The notes beneath the pieces are model-generated. The model saw nothing but the letters and a program-made list of their open reading frames with translations. It had not been told where the DNA came from and made no database searches. Shown one piece after another: positions 10,228-23,349 of a DNA stretch of 64,000 bases. Made by a program: the position numbers and the translations under genes. This DNA comes from Gymnopilus junonius (lineage: Eukaryota; Basidiomycota; Agaricomycetes; Agaricales; Galerinaceae): the NCBI GenBank assembly GCA_015501075.1, contig JADNYJ010000004.1:310001-374000 (forward strand). The letters are read 5' to 3'. Each line of letters begins with the position of its first letter. Within the stretch, counting starts at the first letter, position 1.

Positions 10228-12385
10228 ATGTCTTCCCTCGTCAGTGGACAAGTCGTGGCCGAACATGCTAGCAGAGACAGTTGCTGGATCATCGTACATA
10301 GTAAGTTCTTTGAATCCTCGATCAGTGGCGGATGGTCCTAACCCGAACGTAGACAAGGTTTACGATGTCACAGATTTCTTGGATGGTAAGAGATCAGGTG
10401 TATCCCAAAATGGGACTTTATAATCATTTTCGTACAGAACATCCTGGGGGAAGCAAAATCATCCTCAGATATGCTGGCAAAGATGCAACGTAGGGGTTCC
10501 CTCTAGAAACCACACTGTAGTGATTATTGACTCTGAAACCACTTTTCAGTGAGGCCTACGAGCCTATCCATCCTCCAGATGCAATTCAGAATAACTTGCC
10601 TATCGAGAAGCAGTGGGTGCCTTTACTGCCGTAGAGTTGTACATCGGACTGAAGGATGCTTAGCATTGGCTCCGTTGATCCCAACACCGTTGCCAAAGTT
10701 GTTAAGCAAGCTACTGAAGAAGACAAGAGGCGCCAAGCGTTGATGGATGCACGACCACCTCTCGATGAAATCCTCAATTTGCATGACTTCGAGGTGAAGC
10801 CTTCGCATCGGAATACAGTTTGGGCTTGGCTAAAAGCCTTCTTCCCACTTAGGCTGTTGCCAAAGCTGTACTTCCTGCCAAGGCTTGGGCGTACTATTCC
10901 TCGGCATCAGATGACGAGATCACCATTCGCGAGAATCGTGCTGCTTTCCAGAGGTCAGAATGCATGCTATTGCCACTGTCCCTTGGCTGAAATTTGTCTC
11001 AGAATTTGGTTCCGCCCCCGGGTGCTCCGCGACGTGACTTCGGTTGATTGGTCAATGACCATCCTCGGGTGCAAGTCATCTCTCCCAATTTACATTGTAC
11101 GTTGGATGTTCCATTGCACTTTTATGATCATTAAATTTCTACCTTACTAGTCTGCAACTGCTCTCGGCAAACTCGGTCACCCTGATGGAGAACTTAACCT
11201 CACGAGAGCTGCTGCAAAGCACGGCGTAATCCAAATGGTCAGTATTGTGCCTTATTTAGAATGCTAACGCTCTGAAACGTAAGAAGATCCCTACCTTGGC
11301 ATCTTGCTCTTTCGATGAAATTGTAGACGCCGCACAACCAGGCCAACCTTTGTTCCTCCAATTGTATGTAATATTTAGTATGCTAAATTCATATTTTTTT
11401 AATTTTCATTTACGTCATGTCAGATATGTGAATCGTGACAGAGAAATCACCAAGAAATATGTCCAACATGCTGAGAAACGAGGAGTAAAGGCCCTCTTCA
11501 TCACAGTTGACGCACCTCAACTCGGTCGCCGAGAGAAGGATATGCGCATGAAATTTGTGGACGACGGTGCCGGGGCTAAGGTGCAAGAAGGTCAAAAGGA
11601 TGTCAAGAAAGATCAGGGTGTTGCAAGAGCGATAAGTGTTAGTTGCATTTCATATCTAGACCTCACAACCCTGATCAAGCGTTTCATATTCGTTTTAGTC
11701 TTTCATCGACCCGAGTCTCTCGTGGAAGGACATCCCGTGGTTCAGGAGCATCACTAACATGCATATTATACTCAAGGGTGTCGCCACTCCAGAAGACGCC
11801 ATCTTAGCCTATGAAGCTGGATGTCAAGGAATTGTGCTGAGCAATCATGGTGGTCGACAACTCGATACCAGTCGTTCAGGCGTTGAAAATTTAATTGACA
11901 TTGTCGCCGCCCTTAAGACAAAGGGCCCATGGCCTAATCCTAATTTCTCCATTTTTGTTGATGGCGGTGTTCGTCGTGCCAGCGACGTACTCAAAGCTAT
12001 TGCTCTTGGTGCCTCTGCTGTTGGAGTTGGTCGCGGTTTCTTGTATGCTTTCTCTAGTTATGGGCAGGAAGGTGTCGAAAGGGCCATCCAAATACTTCGC
12101 GTAAGTGATTTCGTATCGCATATAATTTGTTCGCATTAACTCCACCGAATAGGATGAATTCGAAATGAACATGCGCTTGCTCGGTGCTCGCACAATCAGT
12201 GAAGTTGTCCCAGAGATGGTCGACGCAAGTGCTCTGCGTTCACATGCAGGTCTCACTCCTCCCGATAACCTATACAACACCATATGTAAGGCCCTTTTCT
12301 AGTTTGACTTCAACACCTTTTTCATTCATTCTTTTGACTTTTAGATCAACCTCTCGGCTTGGCATCTTTCAAAACGAAGCTTTGA
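10228..12385 (+). CDS. CYB2: Flavocytochrome b2 (L-lactate dehydrogenase, cytochrome), copy 2
   Basis: Multi-exon paralogue of the gene at 4441-6843. It starts MSSLVSGQVVAEHASRDSCW at the ATG at 10228. The b5 domain has [16 protein letters not shown], here with no intron inside HPGG, and PIHPPDAI. The FMN domain shows [125 protein letters not shown]. The last exon ends GLASFKTKL before the TGA at 12383-12385. Introns are GT-AG, including the two positions that are GC-AG in copy 1. Like copy 1 it lacks a mitochondrial presequence, so a cytosolic or non-classical location is possible. No lesion found. Confidence 0.85.
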
Positions 12386-13705
12386 TCGCCAGAGCGCAAG
12401 CGTACTTGGAATCGCTACTACTTAGTATGAGGTTCGCTACTTGAATTGATTGTTGTATGGACCATGTAGTATTTATTCTCGTCATCGATTCACAATAGAG
12501 CAGGGCATTCTCATATACCTATGAAGCAATATGAGGTTCAGTCCTCTCACTAGCATCGAATAACTGCGTTTTCTCCAAAAGATTTTGACAGGTGGCAACT
12601 TGAAAATGATTACATAAGCATTGAATGGTCCGCCGACCCGTCAGACTCGACTGGGGACTTCATATGTAATAAACTCCTCCAAAACTCTTCCTCTAACAAC
12701 TTTCTTCACGGATCCCTCTCACCAACTATATATGTTGCAGAGCAATGCGCACATAATGGATCCCCTACTCCTCAAAGTCGTCATATGATACAAATCGAGA
12801 GACAATCTTCAAGTTCAAATCTAGGCTCTCTTTACCTTTTCATCCGACTCGGAGAGGTTTTCAGTCTACCTTGAACCTTCACGTCACCGATTAATGGCAT
12901 CCAAACCGATGAAAAAAACAACTATCTGGTTCGGTCTGAGGCATTCTGGTTGTCTCTATTCTTGAGATTTAGGTGAGTAATTCTCGCCTTCTTTATTTCC
13001 TTTCAAGATGCACAACTTCGTATCTCACCGGATACTCGGTACTTTATGGACTGGAGGCTTGTTCTGTGAAGGGCACAGCGCTCTGGAATGATTTGTCTGT
13101 TCGCAGATGATATCTTCTCTCTGAACTTTCTGCTCTTCGGGTTTCTTCTCCCTTTCTCGCACCTGACATTCATCACTCCAAAGGTGCAATATACTTCAAT
13201 CTGTTTATGCGACTATTCCACCTCTGCCTCTCCTGCGTGCCATGGGAACTACACTATAATGGAGCTCAATTTCCTTTTGCGCCATGACTTCTGCAAACCG
13301 CCAAGCGAAGTCTAGTAAGTCAAGGGAACGACGGGAGGCGGATGATTTAGCAGAATCCAATCGTTCACGAGGACTGTTTATGCAACCTCTTACCTCCATC
13401 GACCTCCAAGCATTTTCCCTTCGCTTGAGGACTTAACTGGCAATATACTGGGCTTCCCGTTGTGTCATTTGCGGATCTTGCTCTTCTCCCGCCGTACGCC
13501 AAGAGATGCCCTCAGCCCCACCTGTTAATTTATGGAGGTCTCTTATACCGCAATATAATGCGCGCTTTTTTGACACGTGAAGTGGCGAAACTAGTTGTGC
13601 GGTTCAAGGTCTTTCCATTTCCTTAATTTCCGAATCCATTACCACTTTTGAACAAGGTATGTGACATAAAGATTGTAAAAAATATTTTGATTTAGCTATC
13701 CGTTT
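12386..13705. other. Intergenic with one open stretch of unclear origin
   Basis: No complete gene. From about 12592 to 12885 the plus strand is open for nearly 100 codons (it includes ENDYISIEWSADPSDS), with no start codon early on. The pattern recalls exons of Ser/Thr-rich cell-wall proteins of mushrooms, so it may be an exon remnant. The rest shows nothing recognisable. Confidence 0.3.
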
Positions 13706-15068
13706 TTAGTTCCGCTTTTTAGTCAGCTCCCAATGACCCCAGATGGCGCTCGAATCGGACGAGCCAAGGTACAAGCCCCAAGAAATGAAATAATGAGCCA
13801 ATACCAAATTTAGTTCCTCTGTTTCGTCCAGAAATTCGAGTTTTGATATCCTGAGAAACATGATTTAATCATATGATTAGAGGAACTCAGAGAAACGATG
13901 AAATCACCTTTCTAGTTCGCCATCATCAATGTAAGCTTTTCGGATGTCTTTTAGAGTCAGTGCAACGGCTGCTGCAAACCCGCTGTCCAAAAAGCGTGTT
14001 GACAAGCTTTCTATAGTTTGGTAAGGTTCAACACCAGGCAAGGAAATATTGCGTTCCTAAAATTGGACTAAGCGAGGCAATACTTTCAGTTCAGGAGAAG
14101 CGCATTACCTTCAAATTATTGACCATGACACGCCCGAATGCATCATTAAGGCCAAACATTTCATAGACGATGCATCCGAGAACGCTGTTTTGGCTTTTTT
14201 GAAAGGTCTTAACGAACCACTCCAGTAATCGGGACGAAGAGGAAGGTAACATGTATGCTAGGACACATTCAAATAGTAAAAGAGTCGGAAGAGAGGGGTC
14301 CAAGATCGCCTTGTGTTCAGGATCAGGGGAAGAGAAGAGAGTCGATTCAAGGGACTCCTCAGGTGGAAGTCGAAGATCTGCAGGAAGAAGATAATATTTT
14401 TCAGAATGAAGTGCAGTACCGCCACGGCCTAATGACAATGCATCAACAAAATATAGCGTCGCAGCAGTAAAGAAAGACTTCACCCAGCGAAACACCAGAA
14501 GGATCTCCGAGAGTGGCCGCAAGGTCCTTGCTCTGGCGGATGGCCATGGCCTTCTTGGTGGTTATCTCAGGAAAGTCAACCTCAACATATGTCTGCAGAT
14601 TATCTTTCAAAGATCCGGCCTATCGGTGGACGACGATGAATTTGGTGTTCATGTACAGAGGCATGAATTTCAACGTGCCGCAATTCGCCAGAATCTGGTG
14701 TCACTTCCTGCGCCAAGGCTCACGATTTGGCATTTATGGCCTGCCTTGCCTGTGAGCTCCAGCCATTGATCAACCAGAGAGTCTATTCCCGCGCTCCTGA
14801 CATAGGTGCCGATGTTTATGAGAGGGGGTCGAGGAGGGAGCAGATGCGCTCTGGGCACAAGATATTTGATGTATGGATCGGTGAGATACCCCTTCTGGAC
14901 TGCAGAAAGTCGTGCTACTGCTGCATCGTTGTCGGTACCGCGAATTGGAGCATCGCCTGCTTGTGCTCGGGATGGAGGTAGCATGGTGGGAATGGCGGGG
15001 AAATCAAGTCCAAAAATGGAAGCGGCGCGTCGGTACATACGCAGTTTGACTCGAGTTACGTAACTCAT
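13706..15068 (-). CDS. PPM1: Leucine carboxyl methyltransferase 1
   Basis: SAM-dependent methyltransferase that methylates the C-terminal leucine of the protein phosphatase 2A catalytic subunit and so controls holoenzyme assembly. Visible parts in order: PIRGTDNDAAVARLSAVQKGYL, the SAM motif VSLGAGSDTRFWR, TYVEVDFPEIT, LLPADLRLPPE, PTLLLFECVLAYM, YEMFGLNDAFG, then the conserved tail LNLVLAHYFISWG and AIWGHWELTKK before the stop at 13708-13706. The first Met is at 15068; an in-frame Met at MLPPSRAQAGDAP (about residue 29) is the more family-like start. The junction after FWRIA has no clean GT donor in the right phase, so either a non-canonical intron or a missed detail lies near 14640-14690. 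Confidence 0.85.
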
Positions 15069-15196
15069 GGACCGACACGCCGCGACACGGTCACCTGAAT
15101 CGAGTCAATGACGACCTTGACGTACGACCATGAAAGACACGCTGCCGCTCCGCATACAGCCGCTTAAGGGTCTCTTTTGTCCACTCGGCGTATAAA
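15069..15196. promoter_or_regulatory. Shared divergent promoter, PPM1 / nuclease-helicase
   Basis: 128 bp separate the two divergent starts. A GTATAAAATGG TATA-like element at about 15190 overlaps the start of the nuclease-helicase ORF. Confidence 0.4.
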
Positions 15197-18100
15197 ATGG
15201 TCGACATGAGTCCCACAGCTCCTCACAAACTTGAAATGAAAGCAAAGAAATCTCTGACAGCTACCAATCTTGCTGTGTACCAACACTTGAGTTGTGATCT
15301 CTACATTCACAACATCTACAACAGGAGAACAGGTCCTGGCCAAGACTCCAACTACTCAAGTCCTACTGAACTATCCAAAGCTCAGTTCAAGCGCGGCCTT
15401 GACTGGGAAACATCTCTTTTTTCTTGGTTGGATCAATCAAACCTACTCCTCCAAGTGCCTTCAATACCTCTCGAAGCCGACAGTTTGCTGGAAAATATTC
15501 TAGCTGACGAGCGAAGTCATTTCTTTATAGCGGGTTTGACTTTTTGGCCTCCACGGCAAGACTTGAACAAAAGGTTCAGCGATGCCATGACGGATCCGCT
15601 TACTTTTGGTCTCGCCAAACCAGATCTATTGGAAATCACCCGGGTTGGCAGCCAGATTCAATGGCGGGTTATCGACGCTAAAGCTTCCAAACAGGTCAAA
15701 GTGCGTATCTTGGACGTCAGCTCCTTCTCCTACGCTGATGCATTTCTAGGCATCGCACTATATCCAAATCTATTTTTACACATTGTGTCTAAATTATCTG
15801 CTTTGTCGTTTTCCATACCAAGCCACGGATATGGCTGGTGTTTGGCTACCTCAAAGTGAAGCTTTCGACACTGCGACACCAACTATAAACGGCATAAAGA
15901 CGATTTCCATATCGCTTCTTGCACCTGCCTTCGATGTGCTTCTTTTCAAAGAATTGCCCAAAGTCATAGCGTTGCCCTATGAGGAAGTCAAATGGCATTA
16001 CAATCCTCTCTGCCACGGTTGTCACTATGAACCTGTATGCAGGGCACGAGCTCAAGACAAAGGTGAAATAGGCAGTATGCCAAATATCTCTATAGACGAC
16101 GCTAGGGCCTTGAAAGATCTTTTGCGTATCTCTCGTGTACCTGCTTTGCCAAAATCAGAAAATCGTTTGCCCGACATTGAACAACTTCATGAGCTCTTTG
16201 GACATCGTGCTAAGGTCGACCTTCTTGCCAATTTATCGCCCATGGTCGTCAAGAGGGCAAAACAAATCTTAGCCATTCCAAAGAAAGTTGCCATGGCACA
16301 GATAGCGATACGCAGCCCTGTCGTTGAGGCGGCAAGAACGAAAGACATTCAAGTGAGCTTGACATCAAAGGAAGAAATTTTATGAGTACTCATCAAACAT
16401 ACAAGGTCATTCCACGCCGCAACTATACATGCCCAAGTAAAGAAGATATAGCGGTTATCATATCTATCATAAATGACCCATCTTCTCCCAGCAAAGGAGG
16501 AGACTACTTTAGCGTCACAGTGCATCCTGGAATCGTTCCCATCGACCTTCCCCCTTTTTTATGCCCAGCGAGCGACTTCATTGCCAAACTTGCAAATTTG
16601 ATACGTTCCATAGAGGCGATTCCCGAAGTACCCTCTCCGAATACCTGTCAGTTTTACGTGTGGTCAATGGGCGAACATATTTCACTTCAAAGTAGTATCA
16701 TCCAAGCAGCACTTACCTCTGCAGCCTCCAGTGATGATGTTCGACTATGTGTAGGTGCTCTTTCTCAAGGTGCTTCCCTTCTCCAAACTACCTTCCAGCC
16801 ACTGTTACTTTCCGGCGCTCTCCTCAGCTTTCTCGCAAATGGGAAACGGACAAAAGCCGAATATAAGGTCTGCCTCGAGCGCATGGGTTTGTCAACTGAA
16901 GGCCACATCGAAGTCCTGCGTAAAAGGATCGACAATGAAGTCCGAAGGCTCCAGGAAGAATCGGTAATATCAGGGCACGAGGGCTGCCGGAGAGAGCTCG
17001 GTCAGCTGCCCTGCGTTGTTGTCTTGAAGAAAGAGATTGAACGACAGCTTGCCCTACCTATTCCTGGATATTGGGACCTTCCAGAGTGTATATCCCTCCT
17101 TGCATCCCCGGTACACTTCTGTCCAACCGATGAGCAGATCTTCAAGGCATATAAGAACGGCGAAGCTTTTGAAGATCTTCTCATCCGTCGAAACCAGACA
17201 ATTTTCAAGGTATTGAACCTCTTCAGGGTCCGTGCAAAGTCAGCCAGTGGTACCTCGTTTCTAGTCAATGATGCAAAGGTGATTTCGACCCGATTCATGG
17301 ATATTTGCAAAGAGGCGCATATTCGCAAGCTCTTTTTTATGCAGCAGGTTCGTAACGATTTAACTTTGAGTTTTGACGGAGGTTTTACTCATTTGATTTG
17401 AAGTTTGAAGTTCTCGCCAAACTCACTGAATTATGGCAGTCACGGATTGATGGCTGCCCTGAAGCTCCTGTCCTCCAATATTGCGATGTTGTGCAAGGGG
17501 CCCGTGGCCTTGAATACATTTTTCGGCTTATTTCGGGGATAGTTGATGTCCCAGCGTCTGATAGAGATTACCCATTTTTTGACAAGCTTCTCGTCCAAGA
17601 GAACACGAGCGATGAAGATAGCAGTGATAGTACCCCAGTTGAAGCTCTATTCGATGACCTGGGAGTTTCTGGGTTGGTCTTCCCCCTCAACAGATACACG
17701 AAAGGGCATTGGACCAAGCAGGATCCAAGGGTTCAGCAAGAACTTTCAGTGGCTGATGTTCGTAACGTCTATCTCAGTCCGGATGGACAGCATACCATGA
17801 TCGCCTTGCGTACCTGGGGAACCGGACAGTTGGTCTTCAAAGAAGGGGAAATATATCGCCTCTCTCCTCGCCTTGTCGACTTCAACACAACCAAGGTCCT
17901 TTCTTCCCTGTTTGAAAGCGATCTCTTGTGGGATTCTGAAAACGATGTCGCCGGGAACGAAGAAGATCTGCACCATGGCATACCGTTCCTGCAGCTCATT
18001 ACTAATCCAAACTCGCTCGGAAAGATGCCCGTAGCTAGACAATACTTAAGAACGGAAAATGAAATCCAGAAACTCTTTCGTGATCTAAGAGACCTTGGTA

Positions 18101-19913
18101 ACAGTACTGCAGGGTCTCTCGTCCTCAAACCTTCTCAACACAAAGCCACTCAACGCATCTTATCAAACAGACTTTCAGTCATATGGGGCCCGCCAGGTAT
18201 GATTTTAAATTCCTGTGTAACGTCGTCACACGATAAGCTAAGAAACTGTTCCATAACATTGAAAGGCACTGGAAAGACATACACTATATCGTTGTCACTT
18301 CTGCGTCTTATCGCAGTTGAACGTAGACACCATGGCCCACAGCCCAAGATAATATTCATAACGGCCATCACGCATGCAGCTATCGAAGCTTGTCGCGGAA
18401 AGCTCGTACGCCTGATGGATGCGTACCGTTCTATAGCATCGCTGCCAAAGAGTTGGTTAGACGACGTTCACATTCGCATTGTCTCCAAGGGCAATGATTA
18501 CCCACCACCTCCAAGGACAGGATCAGCTGTACACATATACGCGGGAACGATATATCAAGTGAGTTACTCGAATGCTTTGCAAATACGTTCTTGAAGGTAT
18601 ATCTATGCCCTAGTTATACAATTTCACCAAGAAGCACTCTATGGAAGTTGACTGCGTGATTGTCGATGAGGCTGGTCAGATCTCTTTGGGTTCCGTTTCC
18701 CTCGTTATTCGTTCCCTAAGCCCACAGGGACGTATCATCATCGCAGGCGATTCTGAACAGCTGGCACCAATCCTCAGCGCCCAATATCCTCTACTAAAAT
18801 CGCATGCACTATTTGGTTCAATCCTTGACTGTCTCATGTTTTCAAAGTCGATCCACAACGACAACGCCCCTCTTTTGTCCCCGAGCCTAGCGGATGCAGA
18901 CGCAGGAGGGTCATCTCAAGGTAGCATTGTTCAATTGACCGAGAATTTCAGGTACGCATCCGGTGATGTCTGGTCCATCGATCCACTTATGAATGTTGTA
19001 ATAGACTAAATCCTGATCTTGGGGAGTTTGTCTCTACCATATACTCCCGTCAGTTTAAGCCGCAGAAAGTGCAAGCCCGGCAGCTAGCGGAGGCTCTCCA
19101 GTCACTGGATAAGGACAAAAGACAGCTTGTTGGACTTCCCATAGATTTGCTCAAGTCGGTTCGAACGTTCTTGGTTGCGCTGTCCAGGGTGATGTTGAAG
19201 GAAAAACAAGAACTCCTCATTCCTCCTGAAGTTCATTTGGCTAGCAATGTCCAGGCTGGTACATCAGAGGTTGCCTTGACGCATCAGCCCGTCTCGCTAG
19301 CACTTGTGCGTCTCCGAAGCTGGTCGGGGCGTAATCAAAACATTCCATACGAGTTACATGTACATGTCGAAGCTGCAGTGGCCGCGGCTCTGGTTGTATC
19401 ATTACGGACGTGCTGTCCAAACGACGATATATTCGTCGCGACTCCACATAGGATCCAGCGCGAAGCAGTAAAAGCAGCCCTGGCGAAGGTCATGACAGAT
19501 GAGGCGATCGAAGAGGCATTTGGGCGGATGCATTTAGGAGACAACACCACGAATCCCAGAGTAACAGTTGATACGATTGAACGACTACAAGGTTCGTTGA
19601 TTTGTCTCAGGAGGACGATTAAAGGTTTTCTGACTATTTCCTAGGCTCAGAAGCAGCCTTTGTGATATGCTTATTTTCTGTACCCAAGTCGTTTACGGCT
19701 GATCTCAGCTTCCTCCTTGAACGTAGGCGTCTCAATGTGGCGATTAGTCGTGCAAAGACCCTCTGCATTCTAGTAAGTTCTGATGAAGTTCTATGTCCAC
19801 CGGTCAAAGTCCTTGCCAATGAGGGAACGGCCAAAGGTTATGCTTTCCTAAAAGCATATCAACAAAGAGCTTGGTCTTATTATCTGCCAGTTCAAGTGGA
19901 GAAAGTCTTATGA
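15197..19913 (+). CDS. RecB-like nuclease fused to SF1 helicase (TM0106/DNA2-like)
   Basis: Eight exons (15197-15700, 15750-16352, 16406-17347, 17404-18196, 18266-18558, 18614-18951, 19005-19591, 19645-19913) give 1,442 residues in one continuous frame. The N-terminal third has a PD-(D/E)XK nuclease signature (LAKPDLLEI, then VIDAKASK) and a cysteine cluster PLCHGCHYEPVC, like the Fe-S-bound nucleases of the RecB/AddB/Cas4/Dna2 group. The C-terminal half is a superfamily 1 helicase: Walker A GPPGTGKT (split by an intron after GPPG), DEAGQ, GDSEQLAPIL, VDTIERLQGSE, and RRRLNVAISRAK. The order resembles bacterial TM0106-family nuclease-helicases and eukaryotic Dna2, but the spacing is not that of a clear Dna2 orthologue. 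Likely role: nucleic-acid end processing. An acidic tract lies around 17600-17650. Confidence 0.85.
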
Positions 19914-22746
19914 TCTAGGTATTAACATTGTCACCGACAATATATCGTAGTGTATTTCTATTTCAATAACATACTTCAGACCGTAATTTAAGATATTTAT
20001 TAACTGCGTAACTAAACATACGTGTACACTGCCATCGTGGCTAGTATAACCCTAAGCTTTGTGGCATGGCCAGCAGCCAAAATCGCCTATGCTATAGATC
20101 TGGAACTGAACTCCAGCGATGATTGTTCTCTGACACCTTGTCGACAGAAATAAAGCCAACACGAGCTCGGGCTGTTGCAGCAATCGCCATTTGGTTCACT
20201 TACCCTCTAAAGTACTTTTGAAATTCGCCGTATATAGCTTAATTGAGACTGAAACGCGGCATCTGGTCGTTTGGGCAATTTCGGAGAGAAGCTGGGTTTA
20301 TCGATTCTTTGTTGTTGAGAATAATGAGTTGAACGGGGTTTAGAAAGATGTGCAGGGTTAAATCAATGAACCAAGACGAATCATCTATTCACAAAATCCC
20401 ACCTTCTTTTTCGAAACCGATGGTCAAGGCATGGTTGCCAGGTAATTGCCACAGGTCCATTTCCAAGTGAACTATGTCGGACTTAGCTTTGAAGATATTG
20501 AATATGTTTGTTGAAATTTCGTCGATATCCGTTGTCCGTGGTCTGAGGGGAGACTTAAACTCCCTTAAATTTAACCTCGTTATCGGTTTGATAGCTAGAA
20601 AGAGGATGAAATATGTAGGGTAGCGAAAAACGGTAAACCTGATCAGCGGAAGCAAATTAGGAGACTGGAACTTCCCGTGACCGCGATTATATGCTGGGCC
20701 ATTGGCCTTCACTGCTCAGATCAGACCGGTTTAGCCAACAACATCAACAGTGACAGTGGGCAACCTAACCCCTGTCATCCACACTCCTGGTCATCTATGT
20801 CATCCAGACATTGCACTCACTCAGCATCTGGATATTTTCTTCGTGATTCACGTCCTTCAGAACAAAGACATCTGGGATACTAATGGCCTTCAGAAGTAGA
20901 AGACTAAGTTATAGCCTTCTCAGGCTATTTAATGAAGCCCTGCGGCCTAGAAACTTGGGGTGAGGGTAGAAGGGGATGGCCTCAACAGAAAGACGGTACA
21001 AGTCACAAGCACGACTCACCTACAAATTACAGACTGAAAGGAAATCGGGCGGGAAGGTTCTCACATTGTTTACAATCCTGGCCATTTCCTGGAATGTCTT
21101 CAGTTAGACGACTTTTCAGCAAGAATACGATCGCCAGTCAGGGATGCAGCGAGATAATGGCCGTGGCGCGGGCGAGTAGAGCGTCACGCAAGCTTAAATC
21201 TTTGGCTTCTTCTGGAGAAGACATCCAGAGTTGCAATTGCATAATTCAGGACTCTTCTGGATATGTCAATGAGTCAGTCTCGACATTCCTGCAGACTGGG
21301 CTTTTTATGACAGGTGAGTATTCGTCTTTTTTTCACAAATTCATCTGGCTTGGCTTGTTGGGTGTTTGAACCCGAATTTTTGTGTTGCATCTTGATGCCC
21401 GCACAATTATTTCTTGGATGCTTTCTCTTCATCGCTTTTTTCAGCATTTTGAAGTGTTGATGATCTTCCGCATTAAAGCTTGCTGTCACACAGGCTCTTG
21501 GGCTTTGCTGACGTTGATCACACCTGACAGACGTCGAAAGGAACCTATTCATGTTCAACTGATGAGCATTGCCTTGTTGGAACGGAGCGGAAGGCGCCAG
21601 GAGGCTCTGACTCACCTCATCGTGGCGTGACTCGGACGTGATGAATGTCACGCTGCTCCCGCGAGTCGATTCGCAGCAGACGGCTATAAGTCATGAAGGG
21701 TGTTCAGGCAGCGACATCGACAAGGGATAATCCAGTGGTCATACTTGTGAGGTTTCTTGAAAGTACCAGCATCATGGGCCCTCGATGCTGCGCAATGGAA
21801 TTAGGGCAAGCGATATGAACAGATCGGTCCTGCTGTATGCTGCATTGCATGCCCACTGCGCCTAATATTCGGACGTGGCTGAAGAGTTATTTGTCGCCTT
21901 CCGCAGAAGGTTTTGCTTTGCCGTAAACCTTCACTGCATAAAGCGCATTGCATTGTTCGTCGATGGATAGCGTACGTGCGCCCACATCGAGTTCAAGTAC
22001 TCGTGGCCATTAACTGCAGAAGTCTGGCCAACTTCACCACTACTAAACTCGTATTCAACATGCCACTTGGCTTACCTATCAGCCGAACCAGATCCTCAGG
22101 TTACATTGAAATTTTCGTTGAATTGGAGTTAAAGTTGTTGTCAACAGTACTGAAGTTTGAAGCTGGACCCCATCAGCGGCACCAGTCGTCGCTCCTATGT
22201 TTCAATATAGAATGTCATTTGTGGATTCGAGAAGTCTACCATACTCGAACTGAACGGTGCGCACGGCCAAGTTCTGTCTCGTTACAATTTGGAGGTTCTA
22301 TGAAGGCGGGCGTATTCAGCATACGAGGTGTAACAGTCCTTTGGAATACTATCCCGTTGCCCGTTGTTGACGGCGGCGACAGAATACGCGCTGATTGTGT
22401 GCCTTGGAGACCGCCGTGAAGTGTAGAGCGTAGGATATTCAAGCTTGAGAGGTTCACAAGTGTAGTCCAATATGAGTCTACGTCTAGCCCTATTCAGGGT
22501 GGTTCTATGACCGCGTGCTGTGAATCAAGTACAAATCCGAAGCCCGCAGAAATATAAGTAGATTCAATGCCCCACTCTTCTTTTCAGGGACCCTCTGCCT
22601 CTTCTTTCCTCTCTTTTCTCTCCCCATCTCCTTTGGCACAATCCTCCTCCTCCTCCCGTCATTCCAGAGCCTCTCAGGCTTCCTCGCACATCTCCTGAAG
22701 CAAGATTCCTCCCACATTCGTTTTCAGGCTGTCAAGTCTTCCAAAA
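19914..22746. other. Gene-poor region, no gene seen
   Basis: 2.8 kb with scattered short frames (for example minus 20712-20389, plus 20932-21369, plus 21913-22419) that lack motifs, consistent splice patterns or strong starts. CT-rich sequence at 22570-22680 is the probable promoter of the next gene. Confidence 0.4.
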
Positions 22747-23349
22747 ATGTCCCTTGCGCGTCTTTCTTTGCCATCCATTAGCCATGTCCTTGAAACAGAC
22801 CCATCTATTCCAAGGAAGAGGTCCGCCCCTGCTATGCTATACAATGAACCACATTCGGCCGTGTCAGTTCCCCATGCACATTTGATGGTATACACGGTTC
22901 AGCCTTTTCACCTCTTTCAAGTGGCTCATAGTCTTTTTTTCTTGCAGAAAACTATTGATTTCCGTGACAATGACCTCGAAGCCGAGGAAGAGGAGGTTTT
23001 TTCTCTCATCGTCGGGTTTCCTAAGGAAGCGGTAAGTTGGGCCTTCTTGTTGATTGTCTGCTATTGATATGACATTCATATAGGCAGTAGACGAGGCTCA
23101 GACGCAAACTATCTACCTAGAGCAAGCAGCACCAGCACCTGCCCAGCTTCAGGATAAGAAGCATGGCCAAGCATTGAGCATCTGGGTCAAGGTATTTCAA
23201 TCCAAGTATCTTTTGCATGCGTCGTTGAGTTCTGAATACTTTATCAGAATAACTTCCCTCGTTTGGTGGTTGCCGTTCGTAAGCTCTTTCCCATCAAGGT
23301 CGCGGTGGCTCTCGTACACAAAACCGGTCAGAAGCTGGTCAAACATTGA
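22747..23349 (+). CDS. Small unknown protein, paralogue 1 of a local family
   Basis: Four exons. Exon 1 starts MSLARLSLPSISHVLE at 22747. Exon 2 carries KTIDFRDNDLEAEEEEVFSL. Exon 3 ends LSIWVK. Exon 4 gives NNFPRLVVAVRKLFPIKVA and stops at 23349. The same four-exon layout and motifs recur at 28170-29031 and, on the other strand, at 34572-35213, so this is a real gene family. There is no signal peptide or membrane segment; an acidic middle (EEEE) is followed by a basic C-terminus (VRKLFPIKVAVALVHKTGQKLVKH). It is preceded by a pyrimidine-rich stretch typical of highly expressed fungal promoters. Function unknown. Confidence 0.65.

Noticed and set aside
20389..20712. 107-codon minus-strand frame
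   Set aside because: Looks protein-like in part (HLEMDLWQLPGNHALTIGF) but has no recognisable domain and no convincing gene context.
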